Positions 16,566 through 26,165 of a stretch of 64,000 bases of DNA are shown piece after piece (position 1 is the first letter of the stretch; each line of letters starts with the position of its first letter). Below the pieces are notes generated by a model, which worked only from the letters and a program-made list of their open reading frames with translations, was not told where the DNA came from and made no database searches. The stretch is from Bacteroides sp. CAG:1060_57_27 (GTDB lineage: Bacteria > Bacteroidota > Bacteroidia > Bacteroidales > UBA932). The stretch spans positions 1 to 64,000 of the forward strand of contig MNQT01000022.1 in assembly GCA_001915575.1 (NCBI GenBank), given 5' to 3'. Position numbers and translations under genes: made by a program.

Positions 16566-18704
16566 ATGAAAACTACGGTTCCCGCGTGGAATTACTGCTC
16601 CCTCGGAGGAGCCATCAGAGTGAAGATCGACAACGGGCGCGACCTCCAGAGGCTCGGAGAACTCGACGAGAAGTACTGGACCGTCCTGAGCTGCCCTGTC
16701 GCCGATTTGGAATTCGACAAGGAAACCCTCAGGCTTATTGACAGCGACAATGACGGCAAGATCAGGGTCGGCGAAATGGTCGGTGCGGCGAGGTGGCTCT
16801 GCTCCGTCATCAAGGACAAGGACAGCATATTCAAGGGAGAGTCCGAGCTGGGGCTCGACAATATCGACCGTTCCTGCGGGCAGGGACAGAGGCTGTATGA
16901 TTCCGCAAGGCAGATACTTCATAACCTTGGCAAGGATTCCGACCGCATCAGCGTCGCCGACGCGTCCGACAGCATAGCGATTTTCAAGGGGACGCTGCTG
17001 AACGGCGACGGAGTGATCATTCCGGCAAGCTGTGACGACCCCGAGGCCGCCGCGGCCGTGACGGACTGCATGGCGGCCATTGGCTCTGCGCCCGACAGGA
17101 GCGGGGAGCAGGGCGTCACAGCGGATATGATAGAGGCTTTCTACGCCGCCTGTGCCGATTACGATGCCTGGCTTGCCATGTCCGAAGCGGAGAAAGACAG
17201 GATATTCCCGTTCGGCGCCGATACCGCGGCCGCATACGACGCGGTGACTGCCGTAAGGGACAAGATCGACGATTATTTCACGAGATGCCGTCTCCTCGCA
17301 TACGACAAGGATGCCGCCGCCGCGGTCAGCGTACCGGTGAGCGCGATGTCGGATGTCGCATCCTGTCCCATAGCCCATCCGAGGGAAAGCGGACTGCTGC
17401 CTCTCGACGGCATAAATCCTTTCTGGCAGGATGCTTTCGACAGCCTTATGAAATTCGTCTCCCTTCCCAAGTCTTCGAAGGGGCTTGACGAGGCAGGCTG
17501 GGCCGGGGTGCTCGCCAGGTTCGTACCCTATACGCAGTGGCTAGGATCCAAGAAGGGCGCACAGGTAGAGGGCCTCGGTGCGAAGCGGGTGCGCGCGATA
17601 CTCAAGGCCGACAGGAAGCAGTACCTCCTCGACCTCGTGGAGAAGGACAGGGCTCTCGAGCAGGAGTCCAATTCTATCGACGATGTCAAAAAACTCATGC
17701 TGCTCTATAGGGACTATGCCAAGCTGCTTAACAATTATTTGATATTCAGTGATTTCTATGCCCGTTCCGACGGGCGCAGGGCAATTTTCGAAGCCGGAAA
17801 GCTCTATATCGACCAGCGCTGCTGCGACCTGTGCATACGCGTGTCGGATATGGCCCGGCACGCGGATATGGCCAAGCTCAGCGGAATGTTTCTCATATAC
17901 TGCAAGTGCACTTCCAAGCTGCTCGGCAAGACTATGGACATAGTTGCGGTCATGACCGACGGAGACATTTCCGAGCTGCGTCCGGGAAAGAACGGAGTGT
18001 TCTATGACTGCGCCGGTCGCGACTGGGACGCCACCGTGACGAAAGTGGTCGACAATCCTGTGAGCATCAAGCAGGCTTTCTGGTCTCCCTACCGCAAGTT
18101 CTGGGAGTTCTGTGTCGGACTCATAAACAAGTCTGCGGCCGACAAGGACGCGAAGATGATGAGCGAGATGCAGGCCAAGGCCTCGGAGGCTGTCAAGTCG
18201 GCGCCTACAGCTGTCTCTGCCGCCGGCGCCCCTGCTGCCGACGCCTCCAGGAAACAGCCTTTCGATATAGCGAAGTTCGCCGGTATCTTCGCCGCCTTGG
18301 GATTGGCCCTGGGCTATATCGGCTCGTTCCTGACCAAGCTCGCGGCCGGCATCGCTGCGACTCCCTGGTGGCAGCTGCTGCTGGCTGTGGCGGTAATCAT
18401 GCTGATCATCTCCGGTCCCTCGTGCTTCATCGCGTGGAGCAAGCTCCGCAGGCGCAACCTCGGTCCCGTGCTAAATGCCAACGGCTGGGCCATTAACTCC
18501 AAGGTGCTTGTGAACATAGTGTTCGGTGCGAAGCTGACGAGTGTGGCGCAGTATCCCAAGCTGCGCATAGCCGACCCCAACGCCCTCAAGCCCTCGTCAT
18601 GGTGGAAGTGGCTGATAGCGGTGCTGGCCCTCGCCCTTGTCGCCGCAGCGGTGCTGCACATTGTGGGAATCGTGGATCTCGGCATAGTGTGGCTTAGCTT
18701 CTGA
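16566..18704 (+). CDS. EF-hand-containing membrane protein of unknown function
   Basis: A 712-residue protein that I do not assign to a named family. Near the N-terminus a canonical 12-residue EF-hand loop is present (D59-S-D61-N-D63-G-K-I-R-V-G-E70), so calcium binding is plausible. The central region (about 100-530) is helical and charged without an enzymatic motif. A low-complexity Ala/Pro linker (about 545-560) leads to about three C-terminal membrane segments (570-595, 600-620, 680-710). No signal peptide is present, so the EF-hand part is predicted to be cytoplasmic. It stands 9 bp before a glycosyltransferase gene, which may be co-transcribed. Confidence 0.75.
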   Translation: MKTTVPAWNYCSLGGAIRVKIDNGRDLQRLGELDEKYWTVLSCPVADLEFDKETLRLIDSDNDGKIRVGEMVGAARWLCSVIKDKDSIFKGESELGLDNIDRSCGQGQRLYDSARQILHNLGKDSDRISVADASDSIAIFKGTLLNGDGVIIPASCDDPEAAAAVTDCMAAIGSAPDRSGEQGVTADMIEAFYAACADYDAWLAMSEAEKDRIFPFGADTAAAYDAVTAVRDKIDDYFTRCRLLAYDKDAAAAVSVPVSAMSDVASCPIAHPRESGLLPLDGINPFWQDAFDSLMKFVSLPKSSKGLDEAGWAGVLARFVPYTQWLGSKKGAQVEGLGAKRVRAILKADRKQYLLDLVEKDRALEQESNSIDDVKKLMLLYRDYAKLLNNYLIFSDFYARSDGRRAIFEAGKLYIDQRCCDLCIRVSDMARHADMAKLSGMFLIYCKCTSKLLGKTMDIVAVMTDGDISELRPGKNGVFYDCAGRDWDATVTKVVDNPVSIKQAFWSPYRKFWEFCVGLINKSAADKDAKMMSEMQAKASEAVKSAPTAVSAAGAPAADASRKQPFDIAKFAGIFAALGLALGYIGSFLTKLAAGIAATPWWQLLLAVAVIMLIISGPSCFIAWSKLRRRNLGPVLNANGWAINSKVLVNIVFGAKLTSVAQYPKLRIADPNALKPSSWWKWLIAVLALALVAAAVLHIVGIVDLGIVWLSF

Positions 18705-18713
18705 TACGGTGCC

Positions 18714-19919
18714 ATGGATCTCGAGACCCTGTTTTCCCCCTCGTCGCGTCCCGCAAACGTTGGACTGTTCTGCGACTGCTTCCCTCCGGTGATGGACGGG
18801 GTGTCGGTATGTATGCAGAACTATGCATACTGGTCTCAGGCAAGATACGGGGGAACCTATGTCATAACACCCAACGTGCCGGGTGCGGACTATTCCGCCC
18901 TGCCCTATAAGGTGCTGGACTATTTCTCCGTGCCCGTGCCTTTCCGGCATCCGTATGTCACCGGTATAGCCGAGATAGACCCCTCGTTTATTTCCCGTGT
19001 CTCCAAGATCGAGTTCAAGATAGTCCACGCGCACTGCCCGTTCGCTTCCGGCATTGCCGCGATGCGCATAGCCCGCAAGAGGAAGATCCCTCTCGTGGCC
19101 ACCTTCCATTCCAAGTACCGGGACGACTTTGCACGCGTGCTCCCCGAGCCCGCCGTGAAGGCTGTCGTAAAGCTGATAGTGGAGTTCTACGAGCATGCAG
19201 ACCTCGTCTGGGTGCCCCAGGAATCGGTGATAGACGTGATACGCGAGTACGGCTACAAGGGCAGGGTGGAGGTAATGGACAACGGTTCCGACCTCGTGGC
19301 GGACTATCCGGAGAAATATTTCATCGAAGCCCGGAACAGACTGGGCATCGCTCCTGACGAGTTCGTGATGCTCTTCGTGGGGCAGCATATATGGGAGAAG
19401 AACCCGAGGCTCATAATCGAAGCCCTCTCGCGGATACCGGACTGCCGCTTCAGGATGTATTTCGTCGGCAACGGATATGCCGCCAGTGCCATGAAGGAGC
19501 TGGTGTCGGAGAAAGGGCTCGACTCCCGGGTGACCTTTGTCGGGACCATAACCGACAGGGCGCTCCTGACCGGTTATTATGCGGCTTCCGACCTTTTCCT
19601 CTTCCCCTCCCTCTACGACAACGCCCCGCTGGTGGTGCGCGAGGCCGCGGCACTGCACACGCCGTCGGTGATGACGCGCGGCGCCACGGCTTCGTCTATC
19701 CTGAGCGACGGACAGGACGGATTCCTCGTGGAGAACGACCCCGACAGCATGGCGGCTCTCCTGCGTGAACTCATCTCCGATCCCGCAAGGGTGCACCGTG
19801 TAGGCCTCCAGGCCTCGAAGACCCTGGTGCGCTCCTGGGAAGACTGTGTGGGAGAGGCCCTTGACCGCTATAATGTGCTTTTGAAGTCCCGGGGTCTGCC
19901 GCAACTCGAAAAAATGTAG
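18714..19919 (+). CDS. GT4-family glycosyltransferase
   Basis: A 401-residue GT-B fold glycosyltransferase. The N-terminal domain opens NVGLFCDCFPPVMDGVSVCM with the usual flexible sugar-acceptor loop and contains KIVHAHCPFASGIAAMRIA. The C-terminal donor domain has LFVGQHIWEKNPRLIIEAL and the conserved EX7E region in LFLFPSLYDNAPLVVREAAAL. These features match the alpha-mannosyl/glucosyl GT4 group. Donor and acceptor cannot be determined. No polysaccharide locus surrounds it. Confidence 0.9.
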   Translation: MDLETLFSPSSRPANVGLFCDCFPPVMDGVSVCMQNYAYWSQARYGGTYVITPNVPGADYSALPYKVLDYFSVPVPFRHPYVTGIAEIDPSFISRVSKIEFKIVHAHCPFASGIAAMRIARKRKIPLVATFHSKYRDDFARVLPEPAVKAVVKLIVEFYEHADLVWVPQESVIDVIREYGYKGRVEVMDNGSDLVADYPEKYFIEARNRLGIAPDEFVMLFVGQHIWEKNPRLIIEALSRIPDCRFRMYFVGNGYAASAMKELVSEKGLDSRVTFVGTITDRALLTGYYAASDLFLFPSLYDNAPLVVREAAALHTPSVMTRGATASSILSDGQDGFLVENDPDSMAALLRELISDPARVHRVGLQASKTLVRSWEDCVGEALDRYNVLLKSRGLPQLEKM

Positions 19920-19950
19920 TATATTTAACGGACGGATATCCATTTTATCT

Positions 19951-20508
19951 ATGCAGACAGACGGAAACGGTATGGCGGCCGCACGGGCCGTGCTCGACAA
20001 CATGGCGTCGCGCAGGAGCGTAAGGTCCTATTCCGACAGGAAAGTCCCCGAGGAGATGATCGAGGCACTGCTGAGGGCGGCTATGGCCGCCCCTTCGGCG
20101 AAGGACCGCCGGCCCTGGTCGTTCATAGTCGTGGACGACAGGGAGACGCTCGACGCCCTGGCCTCCGGGCTCAGGTATGCGAAGATGCTCTACGGGGCGC
20201 CGCTGGCGATAGCCGTATGCGCCGATACGGTGACGGTACGGCCCGACGGCACGCAGGTCGAGAACGTGTTCTGGGCGCAGGATGCCTCTGCCGCTACCGA
20301 GAACCTGCTGCTCGCCGCCGAAGCCCTCGGGCTCGGTGCGGTATGGACGGCGGCCTCGGATGCGGAGAGGAGCGCGGTGGTCAGGCGCATACTCGGAATC
20401 CCGGACGGGGTCATGCCCCTGTGCGTGGTTCCCGTCGGCTTTCCTGCGGGTGACGAGCGTCCCAAGGACAAATGGGACCCGTCCAGGATACATCGGAACA
20501 GATTCTAA
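19951..20508 (+). CDS. Nitroreductase-family flavoprotein
   Basis: A 185-residue FMN-dependent oxidoreductase. The family start SRRSVRSYSDRKVPEEMIEALLRAAMAAPSAKDRRPWSFIVVDD carries the Arg-Ser-x-Arg phosphate-binding motif, and LLLAAEALGLGAVWTA and the closing P-x-G-x-P region (VPVGFPAGDERPKDKWDPSRIH) are typical. It reduces nitro or quinone-type substrates with NAD(P)H. The short gap to the preceding gene suggests co-transcription with the glycosyltransferase. Confidence 0.92.
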   Translation: MQTDGNGMAAARAVLDNMASRRSVRSYSDRKVPEEMIEALLRAAMAAPSAKDRRPWSFIVVDDRETLDALASGLRYAKMLYGAPLAIAVCADTVTVRPDGTQVENVFWAQDASAATENLLLAAEALGLGAVWTAASDAERSAVVRRILGIPDGVMPLCVVPVGFPAGDERPKDKWDPSRIHRNRF

Positions 20509-20520
20509 ATATCATACTTT

Positions 20521-21246
20521 ATGAAGACGAAATGTTTTTTTGCTTTGGCGTTCGCCCTCCTTGCCTTCTGCCAGGCGGCGCAGGCGCAGGACAGGATCAG
20601 CACCTTTGACGGAAAGGAGATAGAGGCCAGGGTCCTGGAGGTCGGCCCGGAGGAGCTCGTCTACAGGAAATGGAGCAATCCTGACGGACCCAGGTACCGC
20701 ATGCCCCTCAGCGAGGTGCGCGAGATAAGGTATGAGAACGGCGAGGTCGAGACCTACGGCGCGCAGGAGGACAGCGGCGGCGGGGTAGGAGTCGTCAGGA
20801 GGCTCCGCGGGCATGTGGGCGACTACGGCACCGACCTGTCGTATTATTACGAATATCCTTCCGGCCCCATGTACCGCGAGGGTGCGGGGCTCTACATAAA
20901 GGGCACCCATGTGCAGGCGGGTGCCGTTCTCGACCGTGACCTCTACGAGAGGTGGCGCTCCGCGTCGAACATGAGGTTCGCCGGCATAGCCCTCTGGGTC
21001 TTCGGAGCCAGCGGCGTCTGCGGCGGCCTGAGCCTCGACAGGGTGCATGGCGGAGAGGGCACGGCGATGCTCGTCACGGGAGGCGTCATGATACTTGTCG
21101 GCGTCCCGCTCCATGTCCTCGCCAACAACAGGCTGGACGATATCACATGGGAGCAGAACTCGAGGCGCGAACTCGGGGAGTCTTTCTCTCCGAGCATCAG
21201 TTTCGGCGCCCAGAGGCACGGCTTCGGTCTGGCGCTGAATTTCTGA
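20521..21246 (+). CDS. Exported protein of unknown function
   Basis: A 241-residue protein with a signal peptide (ending AQA, about 1-22). Residues 25-80 hold a motif seen in many Bacteroidetes exported proteins: DRISTFDGKEIEARVLEV..LVYRKWSNPDGPRYRMPLSEVREIRYENGEVE. A central region and one or two hydrophobic segments (about 155-205) follow, then a short polar tail. It lies 12 bp after the nitroreductase. No function is known to me. Confidence 0.75.
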   Translation: MKTKCFFALAFALLAFCQAAQAQDRISTFDGKEIEARVLEVGPEELVYRKWSNPDGPRYRMPLSEVREIRYENGEVETYGAQEDSGGGVGVVRRLRGHVGDYGTDLSYYYEYPSGPMYREGAGLYIKGTHVQAGAVLDRDLYERWRSASNMRFAGIALWVFGASGVCGGLSLDRVHGGEGTAMLVTGGVMILVGVPLHVLANNRLDDITWEQNSRRELGESFSPSISFGAQRHGFGLALNF

Positions 21247-21273
21247 TCTGCAATACGATATATTCAAAAATAA

Positions 21274-21316
21274 TTTGGAAAGAGATGGAAATTGTGTAAA
21301 TTTGCCGTCTCTTTCC
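21274..21316 (+). promoter_or_regulatory. rpsO promoter with flanking inverted repeat
   Basis: A consensus promoter is visible: -33 TTTG at 21274-21277, a 19-bp spacer and -7 TAAATTTG at 21297-21304. A 9-bp inverted repeat (GGAAAGAGA 21277-21285, TCTCTTTCC 21308-21316) brackets the spacer and -7 box. The leader to the start codon is about 60 bases and AT-rich. Confidence 0.75.
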
Positions 21317-21374
21317 GCATTTTGGAGGGAGTTTTGGTTTTTTATTAACAATTACATTTTAATTTTTTGCTGAA

Positions 21375-21650
21375 ATGGCTGAATATCTGATGCCTGAGAA
21401 GAAGCAAGAGATTTTCGCGAAGTACGGAAAGTCCAATAGAGACACCGGCTCTCCTGAGAGTCAAGTTGCTTTATTTTCCTACCGTATCGCTCATCTTACC
21501 GAGCATGTGAAGAAGAACAAGAAGGACGTGGTTACGCGCCGTTCGCTTCTCCGCCTCGTCGGCAAGAGACGCCAGATTCTGGACTATCTCCAGAAGGTGG
21601 ACATCGAGAGATACAGGAATATCGTCAAGGAGCTTGGTCTCCGCCGATAG
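21375..21650 (+). CDS. rpsO: 30S ribosomal protein S15
   Basis: A 91-residue protein that binds 16S rRNA early in assembly of the small-subunit platform. The conserved core is intact: [27 protein letters not shown] with the helix-turn basic region [20 protein letters not shown]. The rpsO-pnp order is the same as in many bacteria. A terminator-like hairpin lies before pnp, so part of the transcription may stop there. Confidence 0.98.
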   Translation: MAEYLMPEKKQEIFAKYGKSNRDTGSPESQVALFSYRIAHLTEHVKKNKKDVVTRRSLLRLVGKRRQILDYLQKVDIERYRNIVKELGLRR

Positions 21651-21669
21651 TCGAAGATAGGAAGATCCA

Positions 21670-21701
21670 GGGATGGTTTCTTAGGGAAGCCATCCCTTTT
21701 T
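21670..21701 (+). terminator. rpsO terminator or attenuator
   Basis: GGGATGG (21670-21676) pairs with CCATCCC (21690-21696), followed by five T. It sits between rpsO and pnp, 24 bp before the pnp start, and could give partial read-through. Confidence 0.75.
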
Positions 21702-21724
21702 GAAAGAAGTTAAGAGACACAGTA

Positions 21725-24097
21725 ATGAACATCATCAACAAGAAGATCGAGCTCGCGGACGGCCGCGTAATCGAAATCGAGACCGGCAAACTCGCCAAGC
21801 AGGCGGCCGGATCGGCTGTGGTAAAAATGGGGGGCACCATGCTTCTCGCCACTGTCACCGCAGCTGAAGAAGTCAAGGAGGGGACCGATTTCATGCCCCT
21901 GACAGTGGACTACAAGGAGAAATACTACTCTGCAGGACGCTTCCCCGGAGGATTCATGAAGAGGGAAGGCAAGTCCAGCGATTACGAGATTCTTATTTCA
22001 CGCCTCATAGACAGGCCTATCCGTCCCCTCTGGCCGGATGACTTCCACCTCGAGGTGTTCGTGAACGTAACCCTCATCTCTGCCGAGAACGACATCCAGC
22101 CCGATGCGCTCGCAGGCCTTGCAGCCTCCTGCGCCCTCGCGACATCCGACCTTCCGTTCGGAGGCCCTGTCTCCGAGTTACGCGTGTGCAGGATAAACGG
22201 CGAGTTCGTGATCAACCCGAACTTCTCGCAGATGAAGGACGCCGACCTCGACCTCATGGTCGCGGCCACCGAGGAGAACATCATGATGGTAGAGGGCGAG
22301 ATGAACGAGGTCAGCGAGCACACCATGCTCGAGGCAATCAAGTTCGCCCACGAGGAGATCAAGAGGCACTGCCGCGTGCAGAAGGAGCTCATGCACGAGC
22401 TCGGCACCGACGTCAACAAGCGTGACTATCCCCACGACGTGCAGGACGAGGATCTCAGGAAGGCCGTGCACGACTTCTGCTACGACAAGTGCTATGCCCT
22501 CGCCAAGTCGGCGAAGCCCAAGAAGGAGAGGGAGGCCGGCTTCAAGGCCATAAAGGAGGAGTTCCTCGCCACCATACCCGAGGAGGAGCTCGAGGAGAAG
22601 ACCCCTCTCGTAGAGAGATACTACCATGCCGAGGAGAAGGAGGCGATGCGCAACATGATCCTCGACGAGGGAATCCGTCTCGACGGCCGCGTCTGCGACG
22701 AAGTCCGTCCGATCTGGTGCGAGGTAGACTACCTGCCCTGCGCACACGGTTCGGCTATCTTCACCCGCGGCGAGACCCAGAGCCTCGCGACCGTGACGCT
22801 CGGAACCAAGATGGACATGAAGGAGACCGACGAGGTTCTCATACAGGACGACCAGCAGTTCGTGCTCCACTACAACTTCCCTCCTTTCGCGACGGGAGAG
22901 GCCAGGCCCCAGCGCGGTGTGGGACGCCGCGAGATAGGCCACGGCAACCTTGCCCTCCGTGCGCTCAAGCCCGTAGTTCCCCTCGCTCCCGAGAATCCCT
23001 ACGCCGTGAGGGTAGTGTCCGACATCCTGGAGTCCAACGGTTCTTCGTCAATGGCTTCGGTATGCGGCGGATGCCTCGCTCTCATGGATGCCGGTGTCAA
23101 GATAAGGAAGCCGGTTGCCGGAGTGGCAATGGGACTCATCACTGACGAGACGCGCCCTAACGAGCGCTATGCGATACTTACCGACATACTCGGAGACGAG
23201 GATCATCTCGGAGACATGGACTTCAAGGTTGCGGGTACCGCCGACGGCATAACCGCCACCCAAATGGACATCAAGGTCGACGGCCTTTCATACGATGTCC
23301 TCGAGAAGGCTCTCGAGCAGGCGCGCCGCGGCCGCATGCACATAATGGGCGAGATGATGAAGACGATCAGCGAGCCCCGTGAGGATTACAAGCCTTTCGT
23401 TCCCCGTATCGAGCAGCTCAGGGTTGCCGCCGAGTTTATCGGTGCAATCATCGGAAAGGGCGGCGAGACTATCCAGAAGATCCAGAAGGAGACCGGAACC
23501 ACGATCAGCATCGACGAGGAGCCGATTCCCGGAACCAACCTCACCGAGGGAGTCGTGGACATCGCCTCCGTCAACAAGGAGAACATGCAGAAGGCTATCG
23601 AGTGGATCAAGGGCATATGCGCCGTTCCCGAGGTAGGACAGGTATACCACGGAAAGGTCGTGTCGATACTCGAGTTCGGTGCCTTCGTCGAGATACTTCC
23701 CGGCAAGGAAGGCCTGCTCCATGTGTCCGAGATCGCCTGGAACAAGACCGAGAATGTCGAGGATGTGCTGAGCGTAGGCGACGAGGTGGATGTCAAGCTC
23801 CTCGAGATCGATCCCAAGACCGGCAAGATGCGCCTCTCGATGCGCGCCCTCATTGATAAGCCCGAGGGATATGTGGAGCCTGAGCGCAGGCCCCGTCCCG
23901 AGCGCGGCGACCGCAGGAATTCCGACCGCAGAGGCTCCGAGCGCGGCGAGCGCAGGGGTTCCGACCGCAGGGGCTCCGACAGGGACGCCCACAGGGAGCG
24001 CCGCGATGCGCGTCCCCGCAGGAATGCGGGTCCCCGCAACGATGCTCCGGCACCCGAGATAGATGACTACAAGGAGACGGTGGACGAAGTGTTCTAA
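21725..24097 (+). CDS. pnp: Polyribonucleotide nucleotidyltransferase (PNPase)
   Basis: A 790-residue phosphorolytic 3'-5' exoribonuclease that acts in RNA turnover as a trimer. Two RNase PH domains (about 1-225 and 310-550), a KH domain (about 560-620, with [18 protein letters not shown]) and an S1 domain (about 632-702, [23 protein letters not shown]) are in normal order. The enzyme is longer than usual because of a C-terminal tail of about 70 residues (720-790) made of Arg/Ser/Asp/Gly repeats of the type [10 protein letters not shown], probably disordered and RNA-binding. The gene follows rpsO. Confidence 0.98.
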   Translation: MNIINKKIELADGRVIEIETGKLAKQAAGSAVVKMGGTMLLATVTAAEEVKEGTDFMPLTVDYKEKYYSAGRFPGGFMKREGKSSDYEILISRLIDRPIRPLWPDDFHLEVFVNVTLISAENDIQPDALAGLAASCALATSDLPFGGPVSELRVCRINGEFVINPNFSQMKDADLDLMVAATEENIMMVEGEMNEVSEHTMLEAIKFAHEEIKRHCRVQKELMHELGTDVNKRDYPHDVQDEDLRKAVHDFCYDKCYALAKSAKPKKEREAGFKAIKEEFLATIPEEELEEKTPLVERYYHAEEKEAMRNMILDEGIRLDGRVCDEVRPIWCEVDYLPCAHGSAIFTRGETQSLATVTLGTKMDMKETDEVLIQDDQQFVLHYNFPPFATGEARPQRGVGRREIGHGNLALRALKPVVPLAPENPYAVRVVSDILESNGSSSMASVCGGCLALMDAGVKIRKPVAGVAMGLITDETRPNERYAILTDILGDEDHLGDMDFKVAGTADGITATQMDIKVDGLSYDVLEKALEQARRGRMHIMGEMMKTISEPREDYKPFVPRIEQLRVAAEFIGAIIGKGGETIQKIQKETGTTISIDEEPIPGTNLTEGVVDIASVNKENMQKAIEWIKGICAVPEVGQVYHGKVVSILEFGAFVEILPGKEGLLHVSEIAWNKTENVEDVLSVGDEVDVKLLEIDPKTGKMRLSMRALIDKPEGYVEPERRPRPERGDRRNSDRRGSERGERRGSDRRGSDRDAHRERRDARPRRNAGPRNDAPAPEIDDYKETVDEVF

Positions 24098-24122
24098 GCT
24101 TCACACCGTCGCAGATATGACA

Positions 24123-24155
24123 AAAGGCCGTTCCCGACTTTTCGGGGCGGCCTTT
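24123..24155 (+). terminator. pnp terminator
   Basis: AAAGGCCG pairs with CGGCCTTT around an inner TTCCCGA/TCGGGG stem, giving a long hairpin 26 bp after the pnp stop. The T run is part of the stem. Confidence 0.7.
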
Positions 24156-24178
24156 GCACTAAAAACGAATACGAAGAA

Positions 24179-25309
24179 ATGAAACTCAAGATGATTTTCG
24201 CGGGACTGTCCGCGCTTGCGTGCATCTGTGCCTCCTGCATAAAGGAGGAGGCTCCCAATGCCGAGGCCGACATATTGTCCTGCACCCTGCCCGACGAGAA
24301 CATGCTGTCGGCCGAGGTGAACGTCGCGCTTCCTTACGACTATGCACAGGAGGCCTATCCGATCTATATCTCCGTAAAGGAGGGAGTGGACATCACCGCC
24401 CTTGCTCCGGAGTTTACCCTGACCGAGGGCGCCACCATAGAGCCCGCGAGCGGAAGCGTGCAGAACCTTTCGAGTCCGGTGCGCTATACCGTGACCTCCG
24501 AAGACAGGAACTGGCAGCGCGTCTACAGCGTCCTGGCGTATGTCGACGCCGCGAGGCCTATTCCCGACAGCTACCATTTCGAGACCGTATCGAGCGCACC
24601 GGGCTACGACGTGTTCACTGAGACGGGCAACGGGGTGCGTCTGACCTGGGAGAGCGGCAACGCAGGCTTCAAGATGTCGGCGGGAGGCGCCGGGAGGGAG
24701 GCGTATCCTACCTCTCAGGCCGATAACGGCGTCGAAGGCAAGTGCGTGAAGCTTACCACCTGCTCCACCGGAAGCCTCGGGGCGCTCGTAGGCATGCCCA
24801 TTGCGGCCGGAAACATATTCTTCGGACAGTTCAATGTCAGCGCGGCCATGTCCAATCCCCTCGCTGCCACGCAGTTCGGAATCAAGTGCAACCGCAAGCC
24901 CCTCAAGATGAGCGGCTATTACAGGTACGAGCCCGGAGAGCAGCTGCAGGACGGTAAGGAGAACATCGACGGCACCGACGAAATGGACATCTATGCCGTA
25001 TTCTATGAGAATACCGATGCGTTCGGCAGGGCCGTGATGCTGGACGGCAACATATCCAGGGACAATTTCATACATCCCCAGATGGTTGCCCTCGCCCGTA
25101 TTGAAGACCATGGCGCCAGGTCCGAATGGACCCGTTTCGAGCTGGAATTCGACTACGGCCGCTACGGCAAGAGCGTCGACGAGACAAGGCTCAGCGCGGG
25201 AGGATACAACATCGCGATAGTGATGTCTTCGAGCATAGGCGGAGCCTCGTTCAGGGGAGCCGTCGGCAGTACGCTCTATGTGGATGAAATCGAACTTGTT
25301 TTTGAATAA
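24179..25309 (+). CDS. PCMD-domain lipoprotein
   Basis: A 376-residue lipoprotein (signal peptide with ICASC near residue 20). The N-terminal part (about 25-125) is a DUF5018-like/Ig-like fold typified by PYDYAQEAYPIYISVKEGVDITAL and TSEDRNWQRVYSV. The C-terminal part (about 130-376) matches the putative carbohydrate metabolism domain: QADNGVEGKCVKLTT, FFGQFNVSAAMSNPLAATQFGIKC, KPLKMSGYYRY, ending TLYVDEIELVFE. Such proteins are surface or periplasmic, with a jelly-roll-like fold and presumed sugar binding. It is followed 11 bp later by a beta-barrel gene. Confidence 0.87.
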   Translation: MKLKMIFAGLSALACICASCIKEEAPNAEADILSCTLPDENMLSAEVNVALPYDYAQEAYPIYISVKEGVDITALAPEFTLTEGATIEPASGSVQNLSSPVRYTVTSEDRNWQRVYSVLAYVDAARPIPDSYHFETVSSAPGYDVFTETGNGVRLTWESGNAGFKMSAGGAGREAYPTSQADNGVEGKCVKLTTCSTGSLGALVGMPIAAGNIFFGQFNVSAAMSNPLAATQFGIKCNRKPLKMSGYYRYEPGEQLQDGKENIDGTDEMDIYAVFYENTDAFGRAVMLDGNISRDNFIHPQMVALARIEDHGARSEWTRFELEFDYGRYGKSVDETRLSAGGYNIAIVMSSSIGGASFRGAVGSTLYVDEIELVFE

Positions 25310-25320
25310 GACTGACGGAA

Positions 25321-26139
25321 ATGAAAAAGATAGCTTTGTTCCTTATCCTGCTCGCCGCCGGCTCCTCGATAACGGCCGGAGCCCAAACTCAACCCCAATC
25401 CCAGCCTCAGCCCCGATCCCGGTCGTGGAGTTCCAGGGTGCTGCAGAAGGCGCATGACGCCGGTTGGGAAATCGGACTCAAGGCGGGCGTGAACCTCGGA
25501 GGCTGCTCGCCCCTGCCCCTGCCCCGTGAGATCAGGTCGATAGAGAGCTTCAACCCCACCCTGGCGATACAGCTCAGCGGCGAGGCCACCAAGTGGTTCG
25601 GCGAGCGGCGCGAGTGGGGACTTACCTTCGGCCTGCGCCTCGACAACAAGAACATGACCACCAAAGCCCGTGTCAAGAACTACAGCATGGAGATAATAGG
25701 CGGCGACGGCAACCGCCTCAAGGGCAACTGGACGGGCTATGTGAGGACCGATGTGCGCAACGACTACCTGAACATCCCCGTGCTGGCGAGCTGGAAGCCT
25801 GCCGAGAGGTGGGTGGTGCAGCTGGGTCCCTATATGTCGGTCCTGATGAACGGAAGCTTCTCAGGGGATGTCTATGACGGCTACCTGCGCGAGGGCGACC
25901 CTACCGGAAACAAGATAGTGTTCAGCGACGGAGCCGTCGCCGGATATGACTTCAGCAGCGAGCTCAGCCGCCTGCTCTGGGGCATGCAGGCCGGTTGCGA
26001 GTGGTCGGCGTTCCGCCACCTCAGGCTGTATGCGAATGTCACCTGGGGACTCAGCGACATATTCCGCCGCGGATTCAACACTATCACCTTCGCGATGTAT
26101 CCGATATATCTGAATCTCGGGTTCGGATATGACTTCTAA
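25321..26139 (+). CDS. Outer-membrane beta-barrel protein (PorT-like group)
   Basis: A 272-residue protein with a signal peptide ending AGAQ and a short Gln/Pro-rich linker (TQPQSQPQPRSR). The rest is strand-rich with the typical WEIGLKAGVNLGG opening and YPIYLNLGFGYDF closing aromatic end, consistent with the outer membrane beta-barrel group found with PCMD proteins. It is probably co-transcribed with the PCMD lipoprotein; a joint surface function is inferred only from adjacency. Confidence 0.82.
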   Translation: MKKIALFLILLAAGSSITAGAQTQPQSQPQPRSRSWSSRVLQKAHDAGWEIGLKAGVNLGGCSPLPLPREIRSIESFNPTLAIQLSGEATKWFGERREWGLTFGLRLDNKNMTTKARVKNYSMEIIGGDGNRLKGNWTGYVRTDVRNDYLNIPVLASWKPAERWVVQLGPYMSVLMNGSFSGDVYDGYLREGDPTGNKIVFSDGAVAGYDFSSELSRLLWGMQAGCEWSAFRHLRLYANVTWGLSDIFRRGFNTITFAMYPIYLNLGFGYDF

Positions 26140-26165
26140 GGCTGCCGCTGTATGGAGGCGGCCTG

